Shown here: in pieces, positions 40,924 through 49,710 of the stretch
Numbering within the stretch: position 1 is the stretch's first letter
Layout of the letters: the number at the start of each line of letters is the position of its first letter
Assembly (NCBI GenBank): GCA_036557885.1
Contig: DATBGS010000162.1
Location: 31,153-95,152 of the forward strand
DNA length: 64,000 bases
DNA from: DATBGS01 sp036557885
GTDB lineage: Bacteria; Chloroflexota; Ktedonobacteria; Ktedonobacterales; DATBGS01
Direction of reading: 5' to 3'
Position numbers and translations under genes: made by a program
The notes under the pieces: model-generated
Seen by the model: the letters and a program-made list of their open reading frames with translations, nothing else
Told to the model about the DNA's origin: nothing
The model's database searches: none

Positions 40924-43029
40924 ATGCGCATGTTTCGATTCATGAGCAACCTATCAATATTTCGCCGCCTGGTTATCGTTTTTGCCGTTACGACGCTCAT
41001 CCCCATCATTGTAATCGTGCTGTTGGGCAACTTCTACCTGCAATCCATCAGCGTGCGCGGGCAGGCTGTGCAAACGAGTTTCGATGCCCAGAACATCGCC
41101 ACGCACGAACAAATCAATTTGCAGCGCATGAATGCGCTGCTCCAGGCGCGCTTTGCTCAGGTCTTTGCCCAAAATAGCTCTGCCCTGGGGGGAGATCCTT
41201 CTCTGGAGGCATCAGGACAACTGACCAGCGCTGATGTGGCCGCCCTCGAAATTGACTTTGGGCAAACACTCACCAGCTACAAGGGCAGCTATGAGATCGC
41301 AACCTCCAGCAATATGAGCATCATCCATAATATCCTGACAAGTGACACCCCGGATCATGGCAATCAATTAATCACAGAGCAAAAAACAGCGCTTAACGCA
41401 GTAGCAGACACCGATTGGGCTACCTATCAAGCGCTCCAAGATCAGGTACTTTCTGAGCTTGATCAGGGTGCTGATTACTTCACCACCTACACCATTTTTT
41501 ATGAGGCCAACCAGGCTTTTCTCCCCTTGAAAAACCACTGGCAGCAGGTCGTTGATACCGCAACGCAAATGGGAACCGCCGTTACGCGAGTCGGGCCTTC
41601 GCTGACGAATCCGCTGCTCATCTATACAGCTATCGCCGTGCTCTTCACGGTCCTGGTTATTGCAGTGGCCGGTTTCCTGGTCAACTCCACCATCGTCAAC
41701 CCGTTAAATCGTCTGGTGGCTTTGACCAAGCGTATCGCGCGTGGCGAAACCCGCGTTCGCGCGGATATTGCAGGCAATGATGAAATTCACCAGGTCGCAG
41801 AATCCATGAATGGCATGCTCGATGTCATCGTGCGCCTGATGCAAGAAACCCAGTCTCGCCATGCCGACCTGCAAGCGCGCATCGAGAAACTGATTCACGA
41901 GGTAAGCGGCGCCAGCGAGGGTGATCTTCAGATCGAGGCAGAGGTCGAACAGAACGAACTGGGGCTGCTGGCCTCTTTCTTCAATCGCATGACCGCTGAC
42001 CTGAGCGATCTCGTCGTCAATGTCAAGATTCTGGCGCGTGGGGTACAATCCGCAACCTTGCAACTCTTCAGCTACATCGAAGAGTTGGTTGATCGCGCCG
42101 ATCTCCAGAGTCAGCAGATTGGCAGAGCAACAACAGAGATTGGGAACATGGCAACTTCAAGCCGCAGGGTCGCTGAACGTGCCCAAAGCCTCTCCAACGT
42201 CGCCAATGAAGCGCGCCAGATTGCCCTGGGAGGGCGCGCTGCCGTAGTGCAGACGGTGGAGGGCATGGAACGCATTAATGAAAACGTGCGGGCTACCGCC
42301 ACGAAGGTTTCCTCATTGGGTGTACGCTCACGCGAAATCAACGAAATTGTCGAGGCCATGTCTAGCATTGCCCAACAAACCAATCGCCTGGCTTTGGATG
42401 CGGCGGTTCAGGCAGCAATGGCTGGCGAGAACGGCAAGGGATTTGGGGCAGTGGCCGTTGATATTCGACGCCTGGCCGAACTAGAGAAAGAGCAGACAAA
42501 CAGAGTAAGCCAGATTATGCGCAATATCCTTGATGACATCAATGTCGTCACACTTTCCGTGCGAGAAACTGAACAGGAAACCGCATCAGGCACACAACTT
42601 ACCAAACGAGTAGGCTCAGCCCTGGAAGCCATCTTCTCCGTTGTGGAGCGCCAGGCAAGCGAAATAGAGATGGCAAACCAGGTGGTCACACGCCACTTAC
42701 AATCATCCACAATGGTTGGGCAGATCATGCAAGAGGTTTCCCAAACGGCCCAGCAAAGCAATGAAAGCACGCGGGAAGTGACCCGGCACATGGAACGCCT
42801 GGCGCAAATGGCAGGCCAACTGCTCTCCTCTGTGGAAGTCTTCAAGCTGCGAGAAGAGCGAAAACGGTCGAGAGTGCTTCCTGGAGCACAAGCCCCCACG
42901 TTGCAAGGAAGGTACCCAGGCCAGCTTTCGGGGCAGCGACCCACACAAGTGAGACTCTTACCAGGCGAGAGAGAATACCCTTCCTCTGGCCCATATGGTC
43001 AACAGACACAGCGAAACAAAGACCATTGA
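40924..43029 (+). CDS. Methyl-accepting chemotaxis protein with divergent signalling tip
   Basis: The 701-residue protein has TM1 (about 16-38), an extracellular helical ligand domain (39-225), TM2 (231-254), a HAMP domain (STIVNPLNRLVALTKRIARGETRVRADIAGNDEIHQVAESMN), a second HAMP-like unit (about 318-365) and a signalling coiled coil. The tip (482-512) reads IAQQTNRLALDAAVQAAMAGENGKGFGAVAVDIRRLAE, recognisably MCP but with N-R-L-A-L-D-A-A-V-Q in place of N-L-L-A-L-N-A-A-I-E. The basic Gln/Pro-rich tail is cytoplasmic. GGGAG precedes the start. No che genes are nearby, so it may serve a non-motility pathway. Confidence 0.9.
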   Translation: MRMFRFMSNLSIFRRLVIVFAVTTLIPIIVIVLLGNFYLQSISVRGQAVQTSFDAQNIATHEQINLQRMNALLQARFAQVFAQNSSALGGDPSLEASGQLTSADVAALEIDFGQTLTSYKGSYEIATSSNMSIIHNILTSDTPDHGNQLITEQKTALNAVADTDWATYQALQDQVLSELDQGADYFTTYTIFYEANQAFLPLKNHWQQVVDTATQMGTAVTRVGPSLTNPLLIYTAIAVLFTVLVIAVAGFLVNSTIVNPLNRLVALTKRIARGETRVRADIAGNDEIHQVAESMNGMLDVIVRLMQETQSRHADLQARIEKLIHEVSGASEGDLQIEAEVEQNELGLLASFFNRMTADLSDLVVNVKILARGVQSATLQLFSYIEELVDRADLQSQQIGRATTEIGNMATSSRRVAERAQSLSNVANEARQIALGGRAAVVQTVEGMERINENVRATATKVSSLGVRSREINEIVEAMSSIAQQTNRLALDAAVQAAMAGENGKGFGAVAVDIRRLAELEKEQTNRVSQIMRNILDDINVVTLSVRETEQETASGTQLTKRVGSALEAIFSVVERQASEIEMANQVVTRHLQSSTMVGQIMQEVSQTAQQSNESTREVTRHMERLAQMAGQLLSSVEVFKLREERKRSRVLPGAQAPTLQGRYPGQLSGQRPTQVRLLPGEREYPSSGPYGQQTQRNKDH

Positions 43030-43042
43030 AATAGGAGAGACA

Positions 43043-44299
43043 ATGAACAACGCACGCGCTTCCATCAAAAATATGCTCTCCCTTGGGGTAATAGCACTCA
43101 TGAGCTTGCTGGGATTGGGCGCCTGTTCGGTTTCTACTCCAGCGCCATCCTTCCAGAGCAATACCCCCATCACCATTGGCGCGTCCATTTCCCTGAAGGG
43201 GGATTTTTCTGAAGATGGCGCTGCTCTGCAAAAGGGGTATCAACTCTGGCAGGACGCCGTGAATAGTCGTGGCGGCTTACTTGGTCATCCAGTCAAGTTT
43301 GATTTCATCCCTGACGACAGCACGCCAGACGAGGTGACAGCAAATTATCAAGAGATGATTACCCAGCACCACGACAACCTGGTCGTGGGGCCGTATTCCA
43401 CCCTGTTGACTCACGCAGCCGCGCCCATTGTGCAACAAAACAATTATGCCTTTATTGAAGGCGCCGGGGTTGCCCCTGCGGTATTTGAACTGGGTGAGAA
43501 CAACCTCTTTGCGGTCTCACTCTCCGCAACCAGCTACTTGAAAAGCTTTGTGTACTTTATCCTTTCTTTGCCAAAGTCTCAGCGCCCCAAAACAATCGCC
43601 TATGCCAGCAGCGACGATTTCTTTACCGAGCCGCAGATTGAAGTAGCCAAATCGCTGCTGGTTGCTGGTGGCGAGAAGACGGCATTCTATGATATTTATT
43701 CGGCAGATACTCCACCAGACTACACTGATGAAGCGAATAAGATCATCGCAGCCCATCCAGATGTAGTTATCCTGGGGACCGGCGGGCAACAGGATTGCGT
43801 TGCCTATATGCAAGCGTTCAAGCAGCAGCATTTTAATCCAAGCGCCATCATCGCCACAGCAGGCCCTGACCAGGGCAGCCAGTTTACCACTCCGTTGGGC
43901 GGTGCCAGTTCCGCTGAGGGCATCTTTGTACCCAATGGTGGCTGGTATCCAACCGTCAACAACTATCAGAATAGCCAGTTCGTCACCGATTACCTCGCTA
44001 AGAACGGCGGCACAGCTAACGACATCAGTGCTGACAGCGTAGAGGCGTATTCAGTGGGCCAGGTACTGGAACAAGCAGTCACCAAGATACACAGCATAGA
44101 CAACACCAAATTGATCCAGGAACTCCACACAGATACATTTAACACATTGCAAGGCCCGGTCAAGTTTGCCAGCGATGGAGAAAACAGCGTGGCAGTGGCA
44201 TTCCTGTTCCAATGGCAAAACGGGCAATTAATTGTAGTGTATCCTAACAACGCGGCTCAGGAAAACCCAGAGTTTCCCAAACACTCCTGGCCCTCGTAG
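43043..44299 (+). CDS. Type I periplasmic binding lipoprotein, branched-chain-amino-acid/amide type
   Basis: ATG 43043 follows AGGAGAGA. A lipoprotein signal ends at LGLGAC with lipidated Cys28. The mature domain begins TPITIGASISLKGDFSEDGAALQKGYQLWQDAVNSRGGLLGHPVKF, the standard opening of LivJ-type proteins. It ends FLFQWQNGQLIVVYPNN, typical of the subgroup for amides and aromatics. It is 13 bp downstream of the MCP gene and clearly paralogous to the protein at 45579. Because it sits in the sensory operon and not with livHMGF, it may present a ligand to the MCP or kinase-like receptor (inference). Confidence 0.9.
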   Translation: MNNARASIKNMLSLGVIALMSLLGLGACSVSTPAPSFQSNTPITIGASISLKGDFSEDGAALQKGYQLWQDAVNSRGGLLGHPVKFDFIPDDSTPDEVTANYQEMITQHHDNLVVGPYSTLLTHAAAPIVQQNNYAFIEGAGVAPAVFELGENNLFAVSLSATSYLKSFVYFILSLPKSQRPKTIAYASSDDFFTEPQIEVAKSLLVAGGEKTAFYDIYSADTPPDYTDEANKIIAAHPDVVILGTGGQQDCVAYMQAFKQQHFNPSAIIATAGPDQGSQFTTPLGGASSAEGIFVPNGGWYPTVNNYQNSQFVTDYLAKNGGTANDISADSVEAYSVGQVLEQAVTKIHSIDNTKLIQELHTDTFNTLQGPVKFASDGENSVAVAFLFQWQNGQLIVVYPNNAAQENPEFPKHSWPS

Positions 44300-44347
44300 G
44301 TCCATCTGAGAAAATAGTGCGGTTTGCTCCTCAAAACCAAAGGCATA

Positions 44348-44365
44348 GCTCCCGACAATGGGAGC
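44348..44365. terminator. Hairpin after the sensory operon
   Basis: GCTCCC (44348-44353) and GGGAGC (44360-44365) flank a 6-nt loop, 48 bp beyond the lipoprotein stop. There is no U-tract, so termination is uncertain. Confidence 0.35.
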
Positions 44366-44461
44366 CTGCGTAGCGGCTGGGCATGCCACCCAATAGGCTG
44401 CCCTTCAAACGAGTTTGCCTACTTTCTACCAGACCTCTTATAACGGCCTTTCGGGCGAGGG

Positions 44462-44490
44462 TTGACAAGTAAATGATTGTATGGTAGGCT
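44462..44490 (+). promoter_or_regulatory. Probable promoter of the FadR-type regulator gene
   Basis: TTGACA (44462-44467), 17-nt spacer and TAGGCT (44485-44490). The -10 is weak. The arms ATGGT (44481-44485) and ACCAT (44500-44504) around it could be a self-regulating operator, though the spacing is wide. Confidence 0.45.
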
Positions 44491-44558
44491 AGTGGCATCA
44501 CCATTTCATCAGTTCATCCTACCAATGCGACGGCCCGTGTTGGGGAGAGGAACCCGGC

Positions 44559-45275
44559 ATGTACCACCCCATCCGCTCCAGCAAAGTCTTTGAACAGATC
44601 AGCGCACAGATCGAGCAGTTGATCATCAGCGGCCACCTGCACAACGGCGACCGCTTGCCCACCGAGCGTGATCTGGCCGACCAGTTCCACGCCAGCCGCA
44701 CCGCTGTGCGCGAAGCCATGAAGACTCTGGCGCAGAAGGGGCTGGTCGAGATGCGCCCTGGACGCGGGACGATGGTGATTGATGGCACCTCCCAGGCCAT
44801 GCAACACTCACTCGGTCTGCTCCTGCGATTGGGACCGGCGGGCAGCGAAGAGAATCTGGTTGAAGTACGCGAAATCCTGGAGCCAGAGATTGCTGCTCGC
44901 GCGGCAGAGCGCGCCAGCCAGGAGCACCTGACGGCTTTGCAAAAAGCCGTCGCCAGCATGGACGCCAGCCTGGAGGATGCCACTCCCTACATCGCGGCGG
45001 ATAATGCCTTTCACCGCACCCTGGCACAGGCGACGCACAATGCCTTGCTCCTGACCTTTGTGGATTCCATCGTCGGCTTGCTCAGTGAGCAGCGCACCCA
45101 CGTCTTCTCCGTCCCAGGCGGCCCAGCGCGGGGGCAGGTCCATCACAAACAGATTCTGGAGGCGGTCCGGCGCCACGACCCCGAGGCTGCACGCGCGGCC
45201 ATGCAGGCGCATCTGCACCAGGTTCGCGCCGATGTGGAAACGGCCCTCGCTCGCAGAGAACACTCGCCACACTAA
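44559..45275 (+). CDS. FadR-subfamily GntR transcriptional regulator
   Basis: The 238-residue protein has a GntR winged helix (VFEQISAQIEQLIISGHLHNGDRLPTERDLADQFHASRTAVREAMKTLAQKGLVEMRPGRGTMV) and an all-helical FCD effector domain, with the metal-site residues expected in the Asp-x3-His (DNAFHRTLA) and later His (HHKQILEAV) segments. FCD regulators sense organic acids or sugar acids. It stands before a dehydrogenase remnant and the liv-type transporter operon and so is the likely local regulator. ATG 44559 lies a few bases after GGGGAGAGG. Confidence 0.93.
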   Translation: MYHPIRSSKVFEQISAQIEQLIISGHLHNGDRLPTERDLADQFHASRTAVREAMKTLAQKGLVEMRPGRGTMVIDGTSQAMQHSLGLLLRLGPAGSEENLVEVREILEPEIAARAAERASQEHLTALQKAVASMDASLEDATPYIAADNAFHRTLAQATHNALLLTFVDSIVGLLSEQRTHVFSVPGGPARGQVHHKQILEAVRRHDPEAARAAMQAHLHQVRADVETALARREHSPH

Positions 45276-45300
45276 CCAACGACCACCGGGAGGGAAGCGA

Positions 45301-45430
45301 TGGCACAGTTGGGGTTTATTGGCCTGGGGACGATGGGCAGGCGGTGCTGATGAAGATCACCACTAACCTGAGTTTGCCGGTACAGTTCCTGGCGCTCTCC
45401 GAAGGGTTGCTCCTGGCAGAAAAGGAGGGA
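45301..45430 (+). pseudogene. 3-hydroxyisobutyrate/beta-hydroxyacid dehydrogenase, internally deleted
   Basis: After GGGAGGGAAGCG an ATG opens AQLGFIGLGTMGRR, the NAD(P)-binding start of the family, then stops. One base-frame away the DNA reads AVLMKITTNLSLPVQFLALSEGLLLAEKEG, which is the catalytic-Lys helix region found about 160-200 residues later in intact enzymes. Roughly 150 codons are gone and the frame is shifted. The gene was evidently once co-transcribed with the FadR-type regulator 26 bp upstream. Confidence 0.8.
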
Positions 45431-45578
45431 TGTGTCGTTTTGCTATCCTGTGCCGCGTGTGCATGCTGCTGAGAAGCCTCGTATCCTAAGCCAAATAATT
45501 GAGATAAGGAGGTGCATTCTGGCTTTGGTTTTCATCACGGCAACATGTTCTCATACATTTTGAAAGGCGGAGTAGTCC

Positions 45579-46829
45579 ATGTTTGGAAGACACACCTCGT
45601 GGCGCACCATGCTGTATATCGCAGGCGCACTTAGCCTGCTGCTTGTGACACTGGCGGCCTGCGGAACACAGCCGCCGTCAACCAGCACCAACAAAACCCC
45701 CATTAAAATTGGCGTTTCCCTCTCAAATTCTGGAGATTTCCAGGCTGATGGGATGGCATTTGAGCAAGGGTATCAGCTTTGGGCAGATGCCGTAAACAAG
45801 AACGGCGGGCTGCTGGGCCGACAGGTGCAGTTGGACATCCTGCATGATGCCAGCGACCCGGATCAAGTCACCACCAACTACCAGCAGCTTATCAGCACCA
45901 ACAAAGATGATCTGGTCTTCGGCCCGTTCTCATCGCTGCTCACCAAGCCAGCATCAGTGGTTGCCAACCGCTTTGGATACGCCATGCTGGAAGGCGCTGG
46001 CGGCGCACCCTCCGTGTTCCAGCAAGGGCTGAACAACGTCTTCGATGTGTCGCTCCCGGTGGCAAACAATCTGCTGAGCTTTGCCGACTTCCTGATTGCT
46101 TTGCCTGCCGCCTCACAGCCAACAACCGTCGCCTACGAGACTGAGGATGATCCCTTTACCCAGCCACAGGTAGACATTGTGCGGGCCAAGCTGGAAGGGG
46201 CAGGATTCCAGACTGTTGACTACAACGTCTACCCGGCGGAGACGACGGACTACGGCCCCATTGCGCAAAAAGCGATCAAAGCGAACGCGCAGGTGGTGGT
46301 CCTGGGCACCATGCTCCCTGATGTGACCGCATTTATCCAGGCGTTCCAGCAGCAGCATTACAATCCGCAAGCGTTAATTGCTACCGCTGGCCCTGACCAG
46401 GGCGCCCAATTTGTGCAGGCGGTTGGCGCCGGAGCCACCGAAGGCGTGTTCGTGCCTAATGGCTGGTATGCGGGGGCCAATAACCCCGGCAATGCCGACA
46501 TGGTTCAGGCATTCATTGCGAAATATGGCGGCAAGCCCGATGACATTAGCGCTGATGTCGCTGAGGCGTACTCAGTAGGGCAGGTGTTGGAGCAGGCAGC
46601 CAAGAAAGCCAACAGCATAGACAACGCCAAACTGATTGCCGAACTCCACAGTGGCGATACCTTCACCAGCGTTCAGGGGAACGTGAAGTTCGACAGCACC
46701 GGCCAGAATACGGCGGCAACCGCTTATCTGTTCCAGTGGCAAAAAGGGAATTTCGTCCCCGTCTTCCCAGCTGGCTCAGCAGGCGGAGCCACCCCAGAGT
46801 TCCCGAAACCTCAGTGGCCGTCGTCATAA
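45579..46829 (+). CDS. Substrate-binding lipoprotein of the liv-type ABC transporter
   Basis: The 416-residue protein has a lipoprotein signal ending LVTLAAC (Cys28) and a LivJ-type fold beginning TPIKIGVSLSNSGDFQADGMAFEQGYQLWADAVNKNGGLLGRQV. It is a close paralogue of the lipoprotein at 43043, sharing the ISADVAEAYSVGQVLEQA and FLFQWQ-type C-terminal segments and even the Cys position. GGCGGAG lies upstream of ATG 45579. livHMGF follows after a stem-loop, so it is the dedicated binding protein. The subgroup usually binds amides, aromatics or short acids in addition to amino acids; ligand unknown. Confidence 0.92.
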   Translation: MFGRHTSWRTMLYIAGALSLLLVTLAACGTQPPSTSTNKTPIKIGVSLSNSGDFQADGMAFEQGYQLWADAVNKNGGLLGRQVQLDILHDASDPDQVTTNYQQLISTNKDDLVFGPFSSLLTKPASVVANRFGYAMLEGAGGAPSVFQQGLNNVFDVSLPVANNLLSFADFLIALPAASQPTTVAYETEDDPFTQPQVDIVRAKLEGAGFQTVDYNVYPAETTDYGPIAQKAIKANAQVVVLGTMLPDVTAFIQAFQQQHYNPQALIATAGPDQGAQFVQAVGAGATEGVFVPNGWYAGANNPGNADMVQAFIAKYGGKPDDISADVAEAYSVGQVLEQAAKKANSIDNAKLIAELHSGDTFTSVQGNVKFDSTGQNTAATAYLFQWQKGNFVPVFPAGSAGGATPEFPKPQWPSS

Positions 46830-46872
46830 GCCTTTGGGCCGATTGCATATGCAAAGCAACTTTGGCTAATTG

Positions 46873-46913
46873 GCTCCGTCAGGCAGATGCAGGCTGCATC
46901 TGCCTGACGGAGC
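46873..46913. promoter_or_regulatory. Perfect 19-bp stem-loop between binding-protein gene and livH
   Basis: GCTCCGTCAGGCAGATGCA (46873-46891) is followed by GGC and its exact reverse complement (46895-46913). No U-run follows. Such structures between binding-protein and permease genes stabilise the upstream mRNA and reduce read-through, giving more binding protein than permease; here that role is inferred from position. Confidence 0.75.
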
Positions 46914-46959
46914 ACCTGGCCTGGTCCATTCTTCTACCCTGGAGCGAGCAGGTGATGTT

Positions 46960-47835
46960 GTGACCATCTATATTGAAGCCATTGTTATCGGGATTCTCAC
47001 TGGCAGCGTCTATGCCCTGATGTCAGCAGGGTTGACGCTTATTTTTGGCGTGATGGAAATCATCAATATTGCTCAGGGCGCGCTCGTCGTTCTGGGAGCC
47101 TATCTGAGCTACGCGCTGGTGCAGCACTTCCATATTGATCTCTTCCTGGGCCTGCTGCTGACCATGCCCGCCATGTTTGTCCTGGGCGTGCTGCTTGAAT
47201 GGTTTTTTATTCGCCCCCTCAAGCGCGACCGGACTATGTTCTCTTTGCTCGTCACCTATGCCATCGCTTTGATTATCGAAGGCGCGCTCATCCTCGCGTT
47301 CTCCAGCACCAATATCAAACTCAATGCGTGGTATGTGAATACATCTCTGCCCGTTGGCGATTTTTATCTGCCGTACATCTATCTGTTTAGCTTTGGACTC
47401 AGCGTCATCTTGCTGACTGGTCTGTACGTGCTCATGTATCACACGAAATTTGGCACCAGCCTACGCGCCTCGATGCAGAACCGCACAGCGGCTGAGCTGA
47501 TTGGCATTAACGTCGAAAGAGTCTCGGCTATCACGTTTGGGATTGGCGTTGCCCTGACAGCGGCGGGCGGCATGGCCTTTGGCACCACGATGGCCTTCAA
47601 CCCTGGCAGTTCATATGATCTGATCTCGCGCCTGTTGGTCATCATCGTTCTTGGAGGAATGGGCAGTTTAAGGGGCGCGTTGATTGGCTCGCTGGCGCTG
47701 CTGGTCGTGCAGGATGTCACTTCCGTTGCCTGGTCGCCCATCTGGGCCAGCACCGTCTTCTATATTTTGCTGGTGCTGCTCCTGGTGTTTCGCCCCCAGG
47801 GTATCTTTGGTCAGCTTGAAGGAAGAAAGCAATGA
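46960..47835 (+). CDS. livH: Branched-chain-amino-acid-type ABC permease LivH
   Basis: From GTG 46960 (AGGTGA upstream) the protein has 291 residues and about eight membrane helices, starting IYIEAIVIGILTGSVYALMSAGLTLIFGVMEIINIAQGALVVLGAYLSY, the LivH hallmark. SLRASMQNRTAAELIGINVERV is the cytoplasmic coupling loop that contacts the ATPases. The stop overlaps livM (ATGA). The frame extends upstream through the stem-loop and that part is not coding. Confidence 0.93.
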   Translation: MTIYIEAIVIGILTGSVYALMSAGLTLIFGVMEIINIAQGALVVLGAYLSYALVQHFHIDLFLGLLLTMPAMFVLGVLLEWFFIRPLKRDRTMFSLLVTYAIALIIEGALILAFSSTNIKLNAWYVNTSLPVGDFYLPYIYLFSFGLSVILLTGLYVLMYHTKFGTSLRASMQNRTAAELIGINVERVSAITFGIGVALTAAGGMAFGTTMAFNPGSSYDLISRLLVIIVLGGMGSLRGALIGSLALLVVQDVTSVAWSPIWASTVFYILLVLLLVFRPQGIFGQLEGRKQ

Positions 47836-48977
47836 AAATTGCCAAAATCGTTGTGCTGCTCGCGCTCTTGAGTGCAGCCATCCTGTTCCCAATCTTCTCT
47901 TCTGACCTGGCGCTGACCTCCATTGCCATCTTCACCCTGATGTTTGCGGCAGCCGCCACCGCCTGGAATATCTTTGCGGGCTACACTGGCTATATTGCCC
48001 TGGGGCACGCAGTCTTTTTTGGCTCCGGGGCCTATGCACTGGGCATCATGTGCCAGCGCTGGCACATTGGGCATCAGCTTCTGGGGACTGGCAAAGGCGA
48101 CCTCTCCATCCTGCTGCTGCACTTTTCAGCAGACTATGCGCCCTTCGCGCTGGTGCCACTCGCCGGACTGATCGCCGCGCTTATCGCTGTGCCGCTGGGA
48201 TGGGTCGCGCTGCGCACTCGCCGCCATACCTTCATTGTCGTCACCATTGCTATCTTCTTTGTCTTCCAACTGCTCGCGTTCAACCTGCGCGGCCTCACAC
48301 GTGGTTCGGCGGGGCTGGAGTTACCACTTCCTTCCTGGGTGTATCCCTTCTATAACTTCCCGTTTTACTATGCCATGCTCGTCATCTTGCTGCTGGCCCT
48401 GGCGGTTTCGTGGTGGGTGCGCCACTCGAAATATGGGCTGGGACTGCTGGCGATTCGTGATGACGAAGACCGCGCTCTGGGTCTGGGCGTAAAGACCGGG
48501 CCATCCAAGCTGGGTGCCTTTGTCACCTCCGCGTTTTTTGTGGGGATGCTTGGCGCGGTCTGGGCCTACTTTCTTGGCTCGGTCTTTCCACAATCGGCTT
48601 TTGATCCCCTCTTTGACATCGCTATTGCTCTCATGGGCTTTCTGGGCGGCATGGGCACGCTGGCTGGTCCCATCATTGGGGCGCTGCTGTTGGAGCCAAC
48701 AAAACAATATTTCCAGTTTCTCCCGGCCCTACTTTTTCCCAACGGCGGCAAAGGGGGCGATGCAGGTGGATTTTATCTGGTCGCCTACGGCGGCCTGTTC
48801 CTGGCGATCATGCTCTTGCTTCCAGAAGGGGTGGTGCCCACGCTCAGCAAGTGGTGGTCGCAATGGCGCGCCTCGCGTACCAACACAGAAAGCGCGCCTG
48901 ATGACACAGACGCATCGAACCAGCCAGCGCCTGTAGCGATGGAGCAAGCAGGAACCGGGGAAGAGGTCAATTTATGA
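47832..48977 (+). CDS. livM: Branched-chain-amino-acid-type ABC permease LivM
   Basis: This 381-residue membrane protein has the AWNIFAGYTGYIALGHAVFFGSGAYALG segment and the coupling loop LGLLAIRDDEDRALGLGVKTGPSKLGAFVTSAFFVGMLGAVWA typical of LivM. A hydrophilic C-terminal tail of about 45 residues rich in Thr and Asp is longer than usual. It overlaps livH and livG by 4 bp on each side, so the transporter genes are translationally coupled. Confidence 0.94.
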   Translation: MKIAKIVVLLALLSAAILFPIFSSDLALTSIAIFTLMFAAAATAWNIFAGYTGYIALGHAVFFGSGAYALGIMCQRWHIGHQLLGTGKGDLSILLLHFSADYAPFALVPLAGLIAALIAVPLGWVALRTRRHTFIVVTIAIFFVFQLLAFNLRGLTRGSAGLELPLPSWVYPFYNFPFYYAMLVILLLALAVSWWVRHSKYGLGLLAIRDDEDRALGLGVKTGPSKLGAFVTSAFFVGMLGAVWAYFLGSVFPQSAFDPLFDIAIALMGFLGGMGTLAGPIIGALLLEPTKQYFQFLPALLFPNGGKGGDAGGFYLVAYGGLFLAIMLLLPEGVVPTLSKWWSQWRASRTNTESAPDDTDASNQPAPVAMEQAGTGEEVNL

Positions 48978-49705
48978 GCATTCTGGAAGCCCGCAATGTC
49001 TCCAAAGCCTTTGGCGGTATCCACGCCCTGGACGCCTGTTCAATCAGCGTAGAGCAAGGGACGATTACGGGGTTAATCGGCCCTAATGGGTCGGGGAAAA
49101 CTACGCTCTTTAATGTCATCACCGGCTATGAGCACGTAGACAGCGGCACGATCTCGTTTCAGGGGACTTCCATCACCAACGCCACACCTGATCAGGTGTT
49201 CAGGCGCGGCATTGGCCGCACCTTCCAACTGACGCGCGTCTTTCCCCGGCTGACTGTGCTGGAAAATATGCACGTTGCCGCCCAGCGCCAGCATCTCAAG
49301 GGGCTGTTCAGCCGCTGGAGTTCCTCCCACGAGCAGAAACGCGCCCTGGAACTGCTGGACTTCGTGGGCATCACCCGCCTCAAGGATATGCCCGCGAGCA
49401 ACTTATCCTACGGGCAAAAAAAGCTGCTAGAATTTGCCTTCATTTTGATCGCAGAACCGCAGGTAATCCTCCTGGATGAACCTGCTGGCGGGGTGAACCC
49501 GATGATGATTCGCCAACTGGCCTCGCGCATTCGCGCCCTGAATGAACGCGGCGTCACCTTCCTGGTCGTGGAACATAACATGGAATTTGTGATGGGCCTG
49601 TGCCACAGCGTAACCGTCCTGCATCGCGGGACAAAAATTGCCGAAGGCACGCCTGAAGAGGTACGCAACAATCCGGCGGTACTGGAAGCCTATTTAGGAG
49701 CCTGA
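48974..49705 (+). CDS. livG: ABC transporter ATP-binding protein LivG
   Basis: 243 residues with Walker A GPNGSGKTT, the LivG-specific GRTFQLTRVFPRLTVLENMHVA, the signature LSYGQKKLLEFA (with Tyr in place of the usual Gly), Walker B VILLDEPAGGVNP and H-loop VVEHNMEFVM. The ending AEGTPEEVRNNPAVLEAYLG is characteristic. It pairs with LivF to power the permease. Confidence 0.95.
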   Translation: MSILEARNVSKAFGGIHALDACSISVEQGTITGLIGPNGSGKTTLFNVITGYEHVDSGTISFQGTSITNATPDQVFRRGIGRTFQLTRVFPRLTVLENMHVAAQRQHLKGLFSRWSSSHEQKRALELLDFVGITRLKDMPASNLSYGQKKLLEFAFILIAEPQVILLDEPAGGVNPMMIRQLASRIRALNERGVTFLVVEHNMEFVMGLCHSVTVLHRGTKIAEGTPEEVRNNPAVLEAYLGA

Positions 49706-49710
49706 AAGCT

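Noticed and set aside
40924..43029. Complete chemotaxis cluster
   Set aside because: No cheA, cheW, cheY, cheR or cheB gene lies in the window; only the MCP is present.
46873..46913. Rho-independent terminator
   Set aside because: The stem is perfect but no U-tract follows and livH must be expressed with its binding protein, so a stabilising or attenuating element is more likely.
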